Positions 31,020-38,784 are shown, numbered from the stretch's first letter. The stretch is DNA of 64,000 nucleotides from Streptomyces triculaminicus (GCF_017349075.1 NZ_JAFMOF010000001.1:1054001-1118000); one strand, 5' to 3'. A program made the numbers and translations. The notes: generated by a model not told the origin, from the sequence alone.

Positions 31020-32225
31020 GTGGCAGAATTGAACGACTGGGATGACGCTGACGGCGAGGAGAATAGCGACCCTAGCGAAGTCCGTTCCGATGACGCCATG
31101 AGGGCAGTTGTCACGGACACCGACTGGACTACGGAGACGATCCTTAGCCAACTCCGCCGGGGGAACATTCAGCTTAACCCAAGATTCCAACGACGCGACG
31201 CCTGGAATAAGGCGCGCAAGAGTCGGTTCGTTGAATCGCTAATTCTAGGGCTTCCGATTCCTCAGATCGTCCTCGCTGAAGACAAAGAGAGGCGCGGTAA
31301 GTTTATCGTTCTCGACGGAAAACAGCGACTCTTGGCAATAAGCCAGTTCGCCTCCGGCTCCTCCTTCGGCTCAAGCAGCGGAGAGGCCGGATTCCGCAAG
31401 TTTGGCCTCAGCGGCCTGGAGGTACGAGACGACCTAAGCCGCATGACTCTCGATAAGCTTGAGAGTGACCCAGAACGCGTCGACGATCTCAATGCATTCC
31501 TCAACCAAACGATACGAACAGTCGTCGTTCGCAGCTGGCCCAACGAGGATTTCCTCAACCTGGTATTCCTGCGCCTTAACACGGGAAGCGTTAGCCTCTC
31601 ACCTCAGGAGCTGCGCCAAGCTCTGCACCCCGGAGAGTTCACCGACTATCTAGACGATGCAGCTTCGAGTAGTGTCTGGCTGCAAAAAGCATTCCGTATC
31701 GATCGCCCAGACTTCAGGATGCGCGACGTAGAGGTACTCCTGAGGTTCTATGCGTTCCACTTCCGCCTTTCGCACTATTCAGGCAACCTCAAGAAGTTCC
31801 TGGACGAAACGGTGCAAAAATTGAACACAATCTGGGCGTCAGACCCCACTCAGATCAAGGATGCAGCAGGCGAATGCGATCGTGCCATCGAGATGACATT
31901 TGACATCTTTGGCTCCGATTCTTTCCACCGCTGGTCCGAGGGCGGGTACGAAGGTCGGTTTAATCGCGCAGTATTCGACATCATGACGTACTACTTCAGT
32001 CGCCCAGAAGTACGTGACGCGCTCCCAGCAAATCGTGCCAGCGTAAAGCGCGCCTTCGAGGAGCTCTGCGCACGAGACACCAAGTTTGTTGAGTCGATTC
32101 AAACCACCACAAAGACCCCCGAGGCGACTCACCGACGCTTGGCTGCCTGGGGCCTGGTTTTGCGAGATGAGCTGGGAGTACCGGTAAGGATCCCTAGCTT
32201 CATCGACAACCGACTGTCGTCTTAG
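31020..32225 (+). CDS. DUF262 (GmrSD/ParB-like) domain protein, putative defence effector or sensor
   Basis: About 401 aa from the GTG at 31020 (AAAGG 8 nt upstream; the in-frame GTG at 31011 overlaps that site). The DUF262 core is clear: IQLNPRFQRRDAWNKARKSR, then LILGLPIPQIVL and DGKQR at ~99-103, a variant of the DGQQR nucleotide-site motif. It continues with LRLNTGSVSLSPQELRQALH. Unlike GmrSD-type proteins there is no HNH (DUF1524) half; the C-terminal ~200 residues are a helical domain. Codon use and GC are clearly lower than in flanking genes. It is followed 8 bp later by a HEPN gene, so the two are one operon. Function in phage defence is inferred. Confidence 0.8.
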   Translation: MAELNDWDDADGEENSDPSEVRSDDAMRAVVTDTDWTTETILSQLRRGNIQLNPRFQRRDAWNKARKSRFVESLILGLPIPQIVLAEDKERRGKFIVLDGKQRLLAISQFASGSSFGSSSGEAGFRKFGLSGLEVRDDLSRMTLDKLESDPERVDDLNAFLNQTIRTVVVRSWPNEDFLNLVFLRLNTGSVSLSPQELRQALHPGEFTDYLDDAASSSVWLQKAFRIDRPDFRMRDVEVLLRFYAFHFRLSHYSGNLKKFLDETVQKLNTIWASDPTQIKDAAGECDRAIEMTFDIFGSDSFHRWSEGGYEGRFNRAVFDIMTYYFSRPEVRDALPANRASVKRAFEELCARDTKFVESIQTTTKTPEATHRRLAAWGLVLRDELGVPVRIPSFIDNRLSS

Positions 32226-32233
32226 GCGGCGCA

Positions 32234-32851
32234 ATGTACTCAAGCCGCTTCAATGACCTCTCGGAGAGAATATCTGAGCTTCGGAATAACCTACTTCCAA
32301 AAGAAGAGGATTTCGAGCCGACCGGCCTTTATGGCGACGACATCTACGACCACACTCGAGCATTTCGCGTCCTGGCACACGCCGAGTTCGAATCGTTCAT
32401 AGAGGATCGCGTTGTTGACGTAGCTAACACAGCTTTCGAAGCATGGGTCAATTACAACCAAATATCACCTTGCTTACTCGCTCTCCTCGCTTACAACGAG
32501 GCTGGATATGGTGAGCCGACATCCCTCCTCCAGCCGCCGCAGAAGAAATCGCCAGACCTTGCGAGTCGGGTTTCTTCTGCAAGGAGCTCACTGACGAGCT
32601 ACGCACGCACCAAAAATCACGGCATAAGAGAGAAAAATCTGCTCCGGATGCTGCTCCCACTGGGCGTCCTGGAGGACGAAATCGACACTGAGTGGCTGGC
32701 GGCCACAGATGCATGGGCCAGGCAGCGAGGAGCTACTGCTCACACATCAGGAAAGACGCGCGTCCAGCCAAACCCCGAGCGCGAACTGAAGACAGTTCGC
32801 GAAATACTAAACGGCTTCGGCGACATCGATACAGCACTGTCAGGGAAGTAG
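32234..32851 (+). CDS. HEPN-domain protein (predicted RNase, RiboL-PSP/MAE_28990-like)
   Basis: A 205-aa, all-helical, soluble protein. The HEPN catalytic motif RxxxxH is present as R165-GATA-H170 in WARQRGATAHTS. An acidic early helix (LAHAEFESFIEDRVVDVAN) is typical of the RiboL-PSP-type HEPN families. HEPN proteins with this motif are usually metal-independent RNases that act as toxins or abortive-infection effectors. It starts 8 bp after the DUF262 stop. Low GC and A/T-rich codons mark it as acquired with its partner. The subfamily is my judgement and could be a neighbouring HEPN class. Confidence 0.72.
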   Translation: MYSSRFNDLSERISELRNNLLPKEEDFEPTGLYGDDIYDHTRAFRVLAHAEFESFIEDRVVDVANTAFEAWVNYNQISPCLLALLAYNEAGYGEPTSLLQPPQKKSPDLASRVSSARSSLTSYARTKNHGIREKNLLRMLLPLGVLEDEIDTEWLAATDAWARQRGATAHTSGKTRVQPNPERELKTVREILNGFGDIDTALSGK

Positions 32852-32854
32852 ACG

Positions 32855-32887
32855 GCCCTCTCTGCTGGCGAAACCAGCAGAGAGGGC
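32855..32887. terminator. Shared terminator of the convergent defence genes
   Basis: Perfect 14-bp stem GCCCTCTCTGCTGG (32855-32868) with 32874-32887, loop CGAAA, followed by TCTTCT. It sits between the HEPN stop and the SRA-HNH stop. Confidence 0.88.
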
Positions 32888-32891
32888 TCTT

Positions 32892-33845
32892 CTAGAGCTC
32901 GAACACGCCTATCTGCCCATTACGATCCGCCCAGCGAGACCGATGTTGGCGGACATAGGACACCTGGATCCGGTGTTCACTAAGGCGGGTTAGCGCTCTT
33001 CGATATTGCCCACTCAGCCCGTCAATGACGTCTAGTGAATCGCTTATCTGGAGTGCACCACGATCGAATAGTGCATGACAGTTCGGGCAAAGACAGAGGA
33101 TATTCTCTATCACGTCCGGTCCACCGTGAGGTTTCCCTAGAGCTTGAATGTGGGCAGCCTCGCTGTACGCCTCGCCTGTAGGGGACACGACCAACCTCAG
33201 GTCACACATCTGGCAAGTTTGCCCGTACATGTCCTTAATCCTGTTCGCGGCAGCCGTGTCCCGCGCCAGCTGCCGCGAATTGATGTATCGGCGCACCTGC
33301 GCCTCCAAGGGGGTCATGTCGGCGTCTACACCTTCGGTAGTCGACACAGCCTCCGGCTGCGGAGATATATCGTCATCGTGCTCCATTTTCACCAAGTGAA
33401 ATCGGCAGATGACAAACCCCTCTTTACCGGGCGTCATCCAGTGATCGGCGACTCGATAGAGCCCTCGATACCGATACCCACCCGTCGCCCGGCGCCGCTT
33501 CTTACCGCGTATTTCGAGGCCCTCGATTACTCGAACAGGGTGGCCGGCGGCCTGATTGAAGACCAGCCCTGCATTTCCTCGTTCTTCAAGAGTTTGGTCA
33601 CTGATGAGGCGACCAGTGTCGCGGTCACGTCCGCCTGCCCCCGTATAGAAGATCTCGTCCCCACGGTCATCATCGTCGATATATCCACCTGACATGACGA
33701 TGGAATCGACGCCCGTCTTGGCAGTCCCAGAGATGCCCCGCCCCCGTCCCCGGTGCACATCCTTGGCATAGAGGTCATCGTGGTCCGCGAACCAGTCGCC
33801 TTCCTTCACGCCAGGCGGGGTTCCGAACTTGATCGGTTTCGACAT
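32892..33845 (-). CDS. SRA (YDG)-HNH endonuclease, type IV modification-dependent restriction enzyme
   Basis: About 317 aa. Residues ~10-155 are an SRA/YDG domain (VMSGGYIDDDDRGDEIFYTG, RGNAGLVFNQAAGHPVRVI, YRGLYRVADHW), which flips out 5-methyl- or hydroxymethylcytosine. Residues ~205-265 are an HNH nuclease with a zinc site: C211/C214, SEAAHIQALGK (H232), and CPNCHALFD (C253/C256). The domain order SRA-HNH is that of single-chain type IV enzymes that cut modified DNA, as known from Streptomyces and other bacteria. The ribosome site is weak. It is convergent with the DUF262-HEPN operon and shares its lower GC. Confidence 0.87.
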   Translation of the reverse strand: MSKPIKFGTPPGVKEGDWFADHDDLYAKDVHRGRGRGISGTAKTGVDSIVMSGGYIDDDDRGDEIFYTGAGGRDRDTGRLISDQTLEERGNAGLVFNQAAGHPVRVIEGLEIRGKKRRRATGGYRYRGLYRVADHWMTPGKEGFVICRFHLVKMEHDDDISPQPEAVSTTEGVDADMTPLEAQVRRYINSRQLARDTAAANRIKDMYGQTCQMCDLRLVVSPTGEAYSEAAHIQALGKPHGGPDVIENILCLCPNCHALFDRGALQISDSLDVIDGLSGQYRRALTRLSEHRIQVSYVRQHRSRWADRNGQIGVFEL

Positions 33846-33899
33846 GGAGTCATGGTGTCAACGAGGCGATCACCATGGCACACAGGCGAACAAAAGTGT

Positions 33900-33921
33900 G
33901 AGCGCCCCCACAAGGGCGCTC
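33900..33921 (-). terminator. Terminator of the unknown/ATPase operon
   Basis: The stem GAGCGCCC (33900-33907) pairs with GGGCGCTC (33914-33921). On the minus strand it is followed by CACACTTTTG. It lies 6 bp after the 33927 stop. Confidence 0.65.
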
Positions 33922-33926
33922 AGCGC

Positions 33927-34298
33927 CTAGAAAGTCCCCCACAGGCGCACGCACTTGGCGAAGTCGGACCGCAGCTGCCACCCGATGTTGCAGATCCGAA
34001 CCAGGGCGTAGTGCAACGCATCGCACCCACCCAGATGCGGCGGTGGCAGCACCTCACTCCTCTGAACTGGGGTTGAGCTTGCGACCACCGAGGGGCCGAT
34101 GATCGCGGTCACCAAGAGGCTGTCGTCATCCACGCTGACGGGGATCAGGGGGTAGACAACGATGCCTTCCAAGAACCCACATGACTGCGCTGCTGAAACA
34201 AGCGACTCCACGTCGAGTCCGTGGGCCGACCGTCTCCGTTCCCTCTCGTACGCCTTAGATATGGCAGCCAGGTCTGCGCCACCGAAGCCGGCCCTCAC
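33927..34298 (-). CDS. Protein of unknown function, translationally coupled to ATPase
   Basis: A 123-aa protein that I do not recognise. It has a basic first third (KAYERERRRSAHG), then a hydrophobic beta-rich part (GIVVYPLIPVSVDDDSLLVTAI). Its GTG start overlaps the stop of the upstream ATPase gene (GTGA at 34295-34298), so it is made in step with that protein and is probably its partner. It ends just before a terminator. Confidence 0.6.
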   Translation of the reverse strand: MRAGFGGADLAAISKAYERERRRSAHGLDVESLVSAAQSCGFLEGIVVYPLIPVSVDDDSLLVTAIIGPSVVASSTPVQRSEVLPPPHLGGCDALHYALVRICNIGWQLRSDFAKCVRLWGTF

Positions 34299-34948
34299 GT
34301 CCGTTCCACCTGTGCCGTCAAACGTGCCCGCGCATGGCGGAGGAGCGTTTTGGGGTCATCACCGTGGATCTGACACCAGTGGAGCAGGTCTGCGATCAAC
34401 CCAGCTACCGCTCCTTCGGCGACCGCATGACCGAGAAGAGAGCTACTTCCTCCCACCACGGGAGTCCGCCTGTTCAGAGTTAGGAGCGCTTCCGCGGGCG
34501 ACACCCGTGGGCCGGAGTCACATCGGCCTGCGGTGGGCGTAGGGCCAATCGGCAACTCACACCAGATCGTTTTGCCGTGGTCGTTGGGGGTCACGCCCCA
34601 ACGGTCGGCTACGGCGTCGACCAGACGTAGACCGCGGCCGGTCTCCTGTGCCGAGGTGGCCTGCCTTAGTACCGGGAAGCCCTGCCGGTCGGGGTCGCGT
34701 ACTTCGACCCGTACCCGCGTTCCGTGCAGGGAGAGGGCAATCCAGACCGGGGTCTTGGCGCCCACATGGGTGATGACGTTGGTGATGAGCTCCGTCAGGC
34801 AGAGCTGCACCACCGCCACGAGGTTCGAGACTCCCCAGAGTCTCAAGGGAGTGACGACGATCCGTCGGAGACGAGCCACGTGTTCGGGAACCGCCACGAA
34901 TGGAAGTTCCCACGTCATAGGTGGCACGTCGCACTGACACATGCTCAT
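34295..34948 (-). CDS. HATPase_c_2 anti-sigma-factor-like ATP-binding protein
   Basis: About 217 aa. From the ATG at 34948 (GGAGGGA ~10 nt upstream) the first ~125 residues form a GHKL ATPase like SpoIIAB/RsbW: N-box LTELITNVITHV, G1 VEVRDPDRQGFP, G2 ETGRGLRLVDAVADRWGV, then KTIWCELPI. The C-terminal ~90 residues are an extra helical part unlike RsbW. It is divergent from an XRE-DUF5753 gene. This ATPase/XRE/DUF397 set is common and multi-copy in Streptomyces. Confidence 0.85.
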   Translation of the reverse strand: MSMCQCDVPPMTWELPFVAVPEHVARLRRIVVTPLRLWGVSNLVAVVQLCLTELITNVITHVGAKTPVWIALSLHGTRVRVEVRDPDRQGFPVLRQATSAQETGRGLRLVDAVADRWGVTPNDHGKTIWCELPIGPTPTAGRCDSGPRVSPAEALLTLNRRTPVVGGSSSLLGHAVAEGAVAGLIADLLHWCQIHGDDPKTLLRHARARLTAQVERT

Positions 34949-35165
34949 GCGAACCAGTCCCTCCGCCACGGCAGCGCTGCGCCTGGTCGTGTCCGTACGA
35001 CCGCACTGCGTAAGCATCGCTGAGGCGAGTATGGCGACTGAGAAGTCTCGTCATGCAACTTCTCACGAACCGGGAGAGTGAATCTGATGGGACGCAACTT
35101 GCCGACCTCTTAGCCTGGTTGGCTTGTCAGAGCTGAAGCCAGGCCAACGATGAGAGGCAGATGTC

Positions 35166-36011
35166 ATGCCCGCGCGAAGCACAACACGGCGCCGCCAGCT
35201 TGGTGCGACCCTGCGCAAGCTGCGGGCGCGCAAAGGCATGACATTGGAGGAAGCAGGGCGGATCGTCGGCGTCTCGAAGGCCACCGTGAGCCGGTACGAG
35301 ACGCAGGCCGGGCCCGTGAAGTGGCCCATCGTGGATGCCCTGTGCCGGGAGTACGGGGCGACCGAAGCCGAGCGCACAGCCGTCGTCGCGCTGGCGAAGG
35401 ACGTGAAACAGCAAGGGTGGTGGAACTCCTTCGCCGACTCCATCCCCGAGCACATCAATCTGCTGCTCACGCTCGAGGACGAAGCTGTCCGCGAAGACCA
35501 TTTCGCCTGTCTCTACGTTCCCGGCTTGTTGCAGACGCGTCGATATACCGAGGCTGTGCAGCACGCCTCCGAGATGCGGTTCTCCACCGAAGAGATCGAG
35601 CGGCTTGTCGACATCCGCATGAAGCGCCAGGAGATCCTGAAGCGCACCAGCCCACCGCACCTGTGGGTGATCCTCGACGAGTCAGTGGTGCGACGAACCG
35701 TCGGCTCGCGTGACGTGATGAGCGAGCAGCTATCGCACCTACTGAAGGCGAACGAGTCCCCCAACATCACCTTGCAGGTTCTGCCCTTCACCAAGGGCGC
35801 TCACTCGGCCGCCATGGGCAGCTTCGTGATCCTCGGAGGGGTGGAGCCTTCGCTCGACGTGGTCTACGTGGACATCCACGTCGGCTCGCTCTTCATGGAA
35901 AAGGACGAGGAGTTGGAGCGGTACAGACTTGCGTTCGACTACCTGCGCGCACAAGCGTTGGACATGGCGGCCACCTCCGCCCTTATCGAACGCGTGCTCA
36001 GGGAGATGTGA
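35166..36011 (+). CDS. XRE-family regulator with Scr1/DUF5753 domain
   Basis: About 281 aa. The helix-turn-helix lies at ~10-65 (LGATLRKLRARKGMTLEEAG, GVSKATVSRYE). The DUF5753 domain fills the rest (GLLQTRRYTEAVQH, NITLQVLPFTKGAHSAAMGS, RLAFDYLRAQALD). Such proteins pair with DUF397 partners and control development or metabolism, for example WhiJ-type sets. Its TGA overlaps the next start (TGATG at 36009-36013). The divergent spacer 35018-35165 has two GCAACTT words (near 35055 and 35095) that could be operator half-sites. Confidence 0.9.
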   Translation: MPARSTTRRRQLGATLRKLRARKGMTLEEAGRIVGVSKATVSRYETQAGPVKWPIVDALCREYGATEAERTAVVALAKDVKQQGWWNSFADSIPEHINLLLTLEDEAVREDHFACLYVPGLLQTRRYTEAVQHASEMRFSTEEIERLVDIRMKRQEILKRTSPPHLWVILDESVVRRTVGSRDVMSEQLSHLLKANESPNITLQVLPFTKGAHSAAMGSFVILGGVEPSLDVVYVDIHVGSLFMEKDEELERYRLAFDYLRAQALDMAATSALIERVLREM

Positions 36012-36220
36012 TGCAAGAAGTGCCCTCAGCGATACCGAGGGAAGCGTGGTTCAAGTCCTCACACAGTGGTGCCGGTGCCACCGAGTGCGTCGAGACCGCG
36101 TTCGCGGCGGGCTGTGCCGTCGTACGAGACTCCAAGGCTGTGGGCGGCGCCGTCCTTGCGTTCTCGTGCTCGGCATGGGCGGGGTTTGTCGCGGGCCTGC
36201 GGGACGGGGCTCTCGCCTGA
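36011..36220 (+). CDS. DUF397 protein, partner of XRE regulator
   Basis: About 69 aa. The DUF397 hallmark is visible: WFKSSHSGAGATECVETA, then VVRDSKAVGGAVLAF and WAGFVAGLRDG. It starts on the TGATG overlap with the XRE stop and is translationally coupled. DUF397 proteins are thought to modulate the DUF5753 regulator encoded beside them. Confidence 0.9.
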   Translation: MQEVPSAIPREAWFKSSHSGAGATECVETAFAAGCAVVRDSKAVGGAVLAFSCSAWAGFVAGLRDGALA

Positions 36221-36544
36221 CGTTCGCCGGCCCGAAGCTCGGGGTTCGGGTGGGCGGCGCCGTGGGTGAAGCCGGCGGCCACCCTGGACTGCCTGGTCGT
36301 CCGGGACCTGAGACTCGGGGGGCGGGATTCGAGCGCTCTACCAAGGAAGGGGTGGGTGGAACCCACTCCCACCACCCGCCCTCCCCTCGCCCAACTCGCC
36401 TGCCAGCACACCGGGATGACTTTTCGCAACCGAGTCGCCACGGTGCGCTGTCGGCGTGTAGCGTGCGGCGCAACAAACAACCCCCGCAACGGTGTTAGCA
36501 GCACCGCGCGGGGGTCTGACCACCTAGATCGAACGGACGATCTC
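36221..36544. other. Intergenic region with a tRNA-like scar
   Basis: About 320 bp. On the minus strand 36313-36346 reads CCTTGGTAGAGCGC followed at once by TCGAATCCCGCC and CCCCGAGT. This looks like a tRNA D-arm joined to a T-arm and acceptor end with the anticodon arm missing. It does not fold as a tRNA. A GT/CC-rich imperfect dyad lies at ~36346-36385. The downstream end holds the hairpin listed separately. Confidence 0.4.
36480..36515 (+). promoter_or_regulatory. Composite hairpin in the leader of the wHTH/zinc-ribbon gene
   Basis: The outer stem ACCCCCGC (36480-36487) pairs with GCGGGGGT (36508-36515). The inner stem CGGTG (36490-36494) pairs with CACCG (36502-36506). It ends 30 bp before the GTG start, so it lies in the leader or between promoter and gene. 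It could be an attenuator or operator. I recall similar leaders before related Streptomyces genes but cannot check. Confidence 0.55.
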
Positions 36545-37441
36545 GTGGCTGACGCCAACCTTACCGCCGTCCCCATGGCCGCGCCCGGATACGGCAAGCA
36601 ATCCGCGCCCTGCCAAGCCCCGCGGAGCCAGAACGACTTCGCGCATCTGCCCGTCCGCGAGGCGTACATCGCCGCCTACGTCGACCGGCTTCCCGACGGG
36701 GCCGCCGTCGACATCAAGACGCTCGCCAAGCAGATCCCCGCCTACGGGCAGCAGGCCGTGGCGACCGCCCTCAACAAGCTCTCCGTCGTCGGTCATCTGC
36801 GGCGGTTCCGGGAGACTCTCGGCGAGGGGCGTACGCAGTGGGTGTCGCGGACGTACTTCTCCCGGACCCCGCGCGATGACGCCTGGTGGGAGCGGTTTCT
36901 CAGCGGCGACACGGCTACGGATGCCGCGCCCGTACCTGCGCCCGTGCCCGCGCCCGTCGCCCTGCCGGCTTCCCCGCGTCCCCTCCACTCCCCCGCCTAC
37001 TCCGCGCTGGTCGCCCTCGGCCAGGCCTGCCCCCAGCTCTCGCTCTCCGCCGCCGAATGCGCCGACCTCGAGGATCTCGCCGCCCAGTGGCTCGAGCGCG
37101 GCGTGGCGCCGACGGACTTCGTGCGGATCCTTACGACGGGGCTGCCCAAGGTCATCCACAGTCCGGGCGCCTTCACCCGTAAGAGGCTCGTCGACAAGGT
37201 GCCGCCCGAGCCGCTCCCCGACGCGCACGCGACCACACCACCGTCCCGCCGCGTCATGGAATGCACCGGCTGTGGCGTCCCCGGGCGGCCCGAGGCGCTT
37301 TCCGGGGGCCTCTGTCGTGCTTGTCACGGCGAGCCGCCGGAGGTGGATCGGGCGGCCGTCCCGGTCGGCGAGGACGTTCATGTCCTGGTCTCCCGGCTGC
37401 GCCTTCTGGCCCGAACGCGGCAGCGGGAAGGGGCGCGTTAG
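36545..37441 (+). CDS. Winged-helix protein with C-terminal zinc ribbon, function unknown
   Basis: About 298 aa from the GTG at 36545; no good ribosome site is visible, so the start is uncertain. The N-terminal ~110 residues look like a winged helix (LPVREAYIAAYVDRLPDG, GQQAVATALNKLSVVGHLRR). A Pro/Ala linker and a helical region follow. The C-terminus has two CxxC pairs (CTGCG and CRACHG), a likely zinc ribbon. Lineage-specific Streptomyces proteins of this kind are annotated only as helix-turn-helix. It may belong to the accessory block to its left. Confidence 0.65.
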   Translation: MADANLTAVPMAAPGYGKQSAPCQAPRSQNDFAHLPVREAYIAAYVDRLPDGAAVDIKTLAKQIPAYGQQAVATALNKLSVVGHLRRFRETLGEGRTQWVSRTYFSRTPRDDAWWERFLSGDTATDAAPVPAPVPAPVALPASPRPLHSPAYSALVALGQACPQLSLSAAECADLEDLAAQWLERGVAPTDFVRILTTGLPKVIHSPGAFTRKRLVDKVPPEPLPDAHATTPPSRRVMECTGCGVPGRPEALSGGLCRACHGEPPEVDRAAVPVGEDVHVLVSRLRLLARTRQREGAR

Positions 37442-37480
37442 CCTCGGGAAGGATCAGGTCTCTACGGGGAGGTTGCAGCA

Positions 37481-37789
37481 GTGGCAGCAGCGATGAAGGT
37501 TCCTACGTCCGTGATCGCCGCCGCCGGGCTCGTCGGTGGGTACGGCGTGGCGCGGTGGACCAAGAAGCGGCCGCTCGGTGGGGTGGTGCTGGCTGCTGCC
37601 GGGGCTGTGGCTGCCAGGCAGTGGAAGGACTCGGCCGGGAAGGGTGCCGCCGCCGCGTTGACCGGGGCGTACGTCGCCGCCTTCGCCGGGTCGCACCCGC
37701 TGGCGAAGAAGGTGGGAGCCTGGCCGTCCGTGTTCGGGGTGGCCGGGGCCGTCGCGCTTGCCTCGTGGGCCGTGGAGCGGCGCGCCTGA
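37481..37789 (+). CDS. Small membrane protein of unknown function
   Basis: A 102-aa Ala/Gly/Val-rich protein with three hydrophobic stretches (SVIAAAGLVGGYGVA, LGGVVLAAAGAVAA, AAALTGAYVAAFAG). It is probably an integral membrane protein. GGGGAGG (37466-37472) stands 8 nt before the GTG start. Family unknown to me. Confidence 0.6.
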   Translation: MAAAMKVPTSVIAAAGLVGGYGVARWTKKRPLGGVVLAAAGAVAARQWKDSAGKGAAAALTGAYVAAFAGSHPLAKKVGAWPSVFGVAGAVALASWAVERRA

Positions 37790-37807
37790 GCAGCGCCGCT
37801 CCCGGGC

Positions 37808-38755
37808 CTACGCCGACGCCTGCGTCAGCCTCGTCAGGTCGGCCCCCGTCAGCTTCAGGTCCGCGACCGCCAGCAAGGGCGGGAGCTGGTCCACCGTGCG
37901 GGCGCTGGCCAGGGGGGTGGAGACCGTCGGCTGGGCGGCGAGCCAGGCCAGGGCGACCGTGGCGGGCTCGGCGCCGTGGGCCGCCGCGACCTCGTCCAGG
38001 GCGGCGAGGACGCGGGGGCCCCGCTCCGACTCGAGGTACTTCTGGGCGCCGCCCGCGCGGGCGCTGTCGACCGTGGCTCCGGGGCGGTACTTGCCGGTGA
38101 GGAAGCCCGAGGCCAGGGCGAAGTACGGGACGGCGGCCAGGCCGTGCTCGGCGGCGACGGCGGCCAGGTCGCCCTCGTAGGTGTCGCGGGAGACCAGGTT
38201 GTAGTGGGGCTGGATCGCGACGTACTTCGCCAGGCCGGAGGCGGCCGAGAAGTCGAGGGAGGCCCGCAGGCGCTCGGCCGTGATGTTGGAGGCGCCGATC
38301 TCGCGGACCTTGCCCTCCTTCACCAGGCCGTCCAGCGTGGTGATGATGTCCTCGACCGGCACCGAGGTGTCGTCGACGTGGGTGTAGTAGAGGTCGATGT
38401 AGTCCGTGCGCAGGCGGCGCAGGGAGGCCTCGACGTCCGCCCTGATCACGGCCGGCTTCAGGCCGCGGTGTGCCGGGACGCCGTGGCCGACCTTGGTGGC
38501 CACGACGACGGCGTCGCGGTTGCGGCGGGCGGCGATCCAGTCGCCGATGACGGTCTCGGATTCACCGCCCTGGTTTCCGGGCACCCAGGCCGAATACACG
38601 TCGGCCGTGTCGATGAAATCGCCACCCGCTTCCGCGTACGCGTCGAGGACGGCGAAGGACTGCTTCTCGTCGGCGGTCCAGCCGAAGACGTTGCCGCCGA
38701 GGGCCAGGGGGTGGACGGAAAGACTGCCGATCTTACGAGGAGTGTTGTCAGCCAT
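37808..38755 (-). CDS. Aldo/keto reductase
   Basis: NADPH-dependent (beta/alpha)8-barrel oxidoreductase, ~315 aa. Family marks: DFIDTADVYSAW (catalytic Asp/Tyr region), ATKVGHG, LRRLRTDYIDLYYTHVDD, and the coenzyme-binding C-terminal part VSTPLASARTVDQL. It resembles the YajO/Tas-type group. It starts 29 bp after the stop of a sugar-porter MFS gene, so both are probably one operon. The stop is 18 bp from the convergent membrane-protein stop. Confidence 0.9.
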   Translation of the reverse strand: MADNTPRKIGSLSVHPLALGGNVFGWTADEKQSFAVLDAYAEAGGDFIDTADVYSAWVPGNQGGESETVIGDWIAARRNRDAVVVATKVGHGVPAHRGLKPAVIRADVEASLRRLRTDYIDLYYTHVDDTSVPVEDIITTLDGLVKEGKVREIGASNITAERLRASLDFSAASGLAKYVAIQPHYNLVSRDTYEGDLAAVAAEHGLAAVPYFALASGFLTGKYRPGATVDSARAGGAQKYLESERGPRVLAALDEVAAAHGAEPATVALAWLAAQPTVSTPLASARTVDQLPPLLAVADLKLTGADLTRLTQASA

Positions 38756-38784
38756 GCGAAGTGTCAACTCCCCTGCGCAGGTAG

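Noticed and set aside
31020..33845. GmrSD or BREX system
   Set aside because: The DUF262 protein has no DUF1524 HNH half, and no BrxC, PglX, PglZ or other BREX genes are near.
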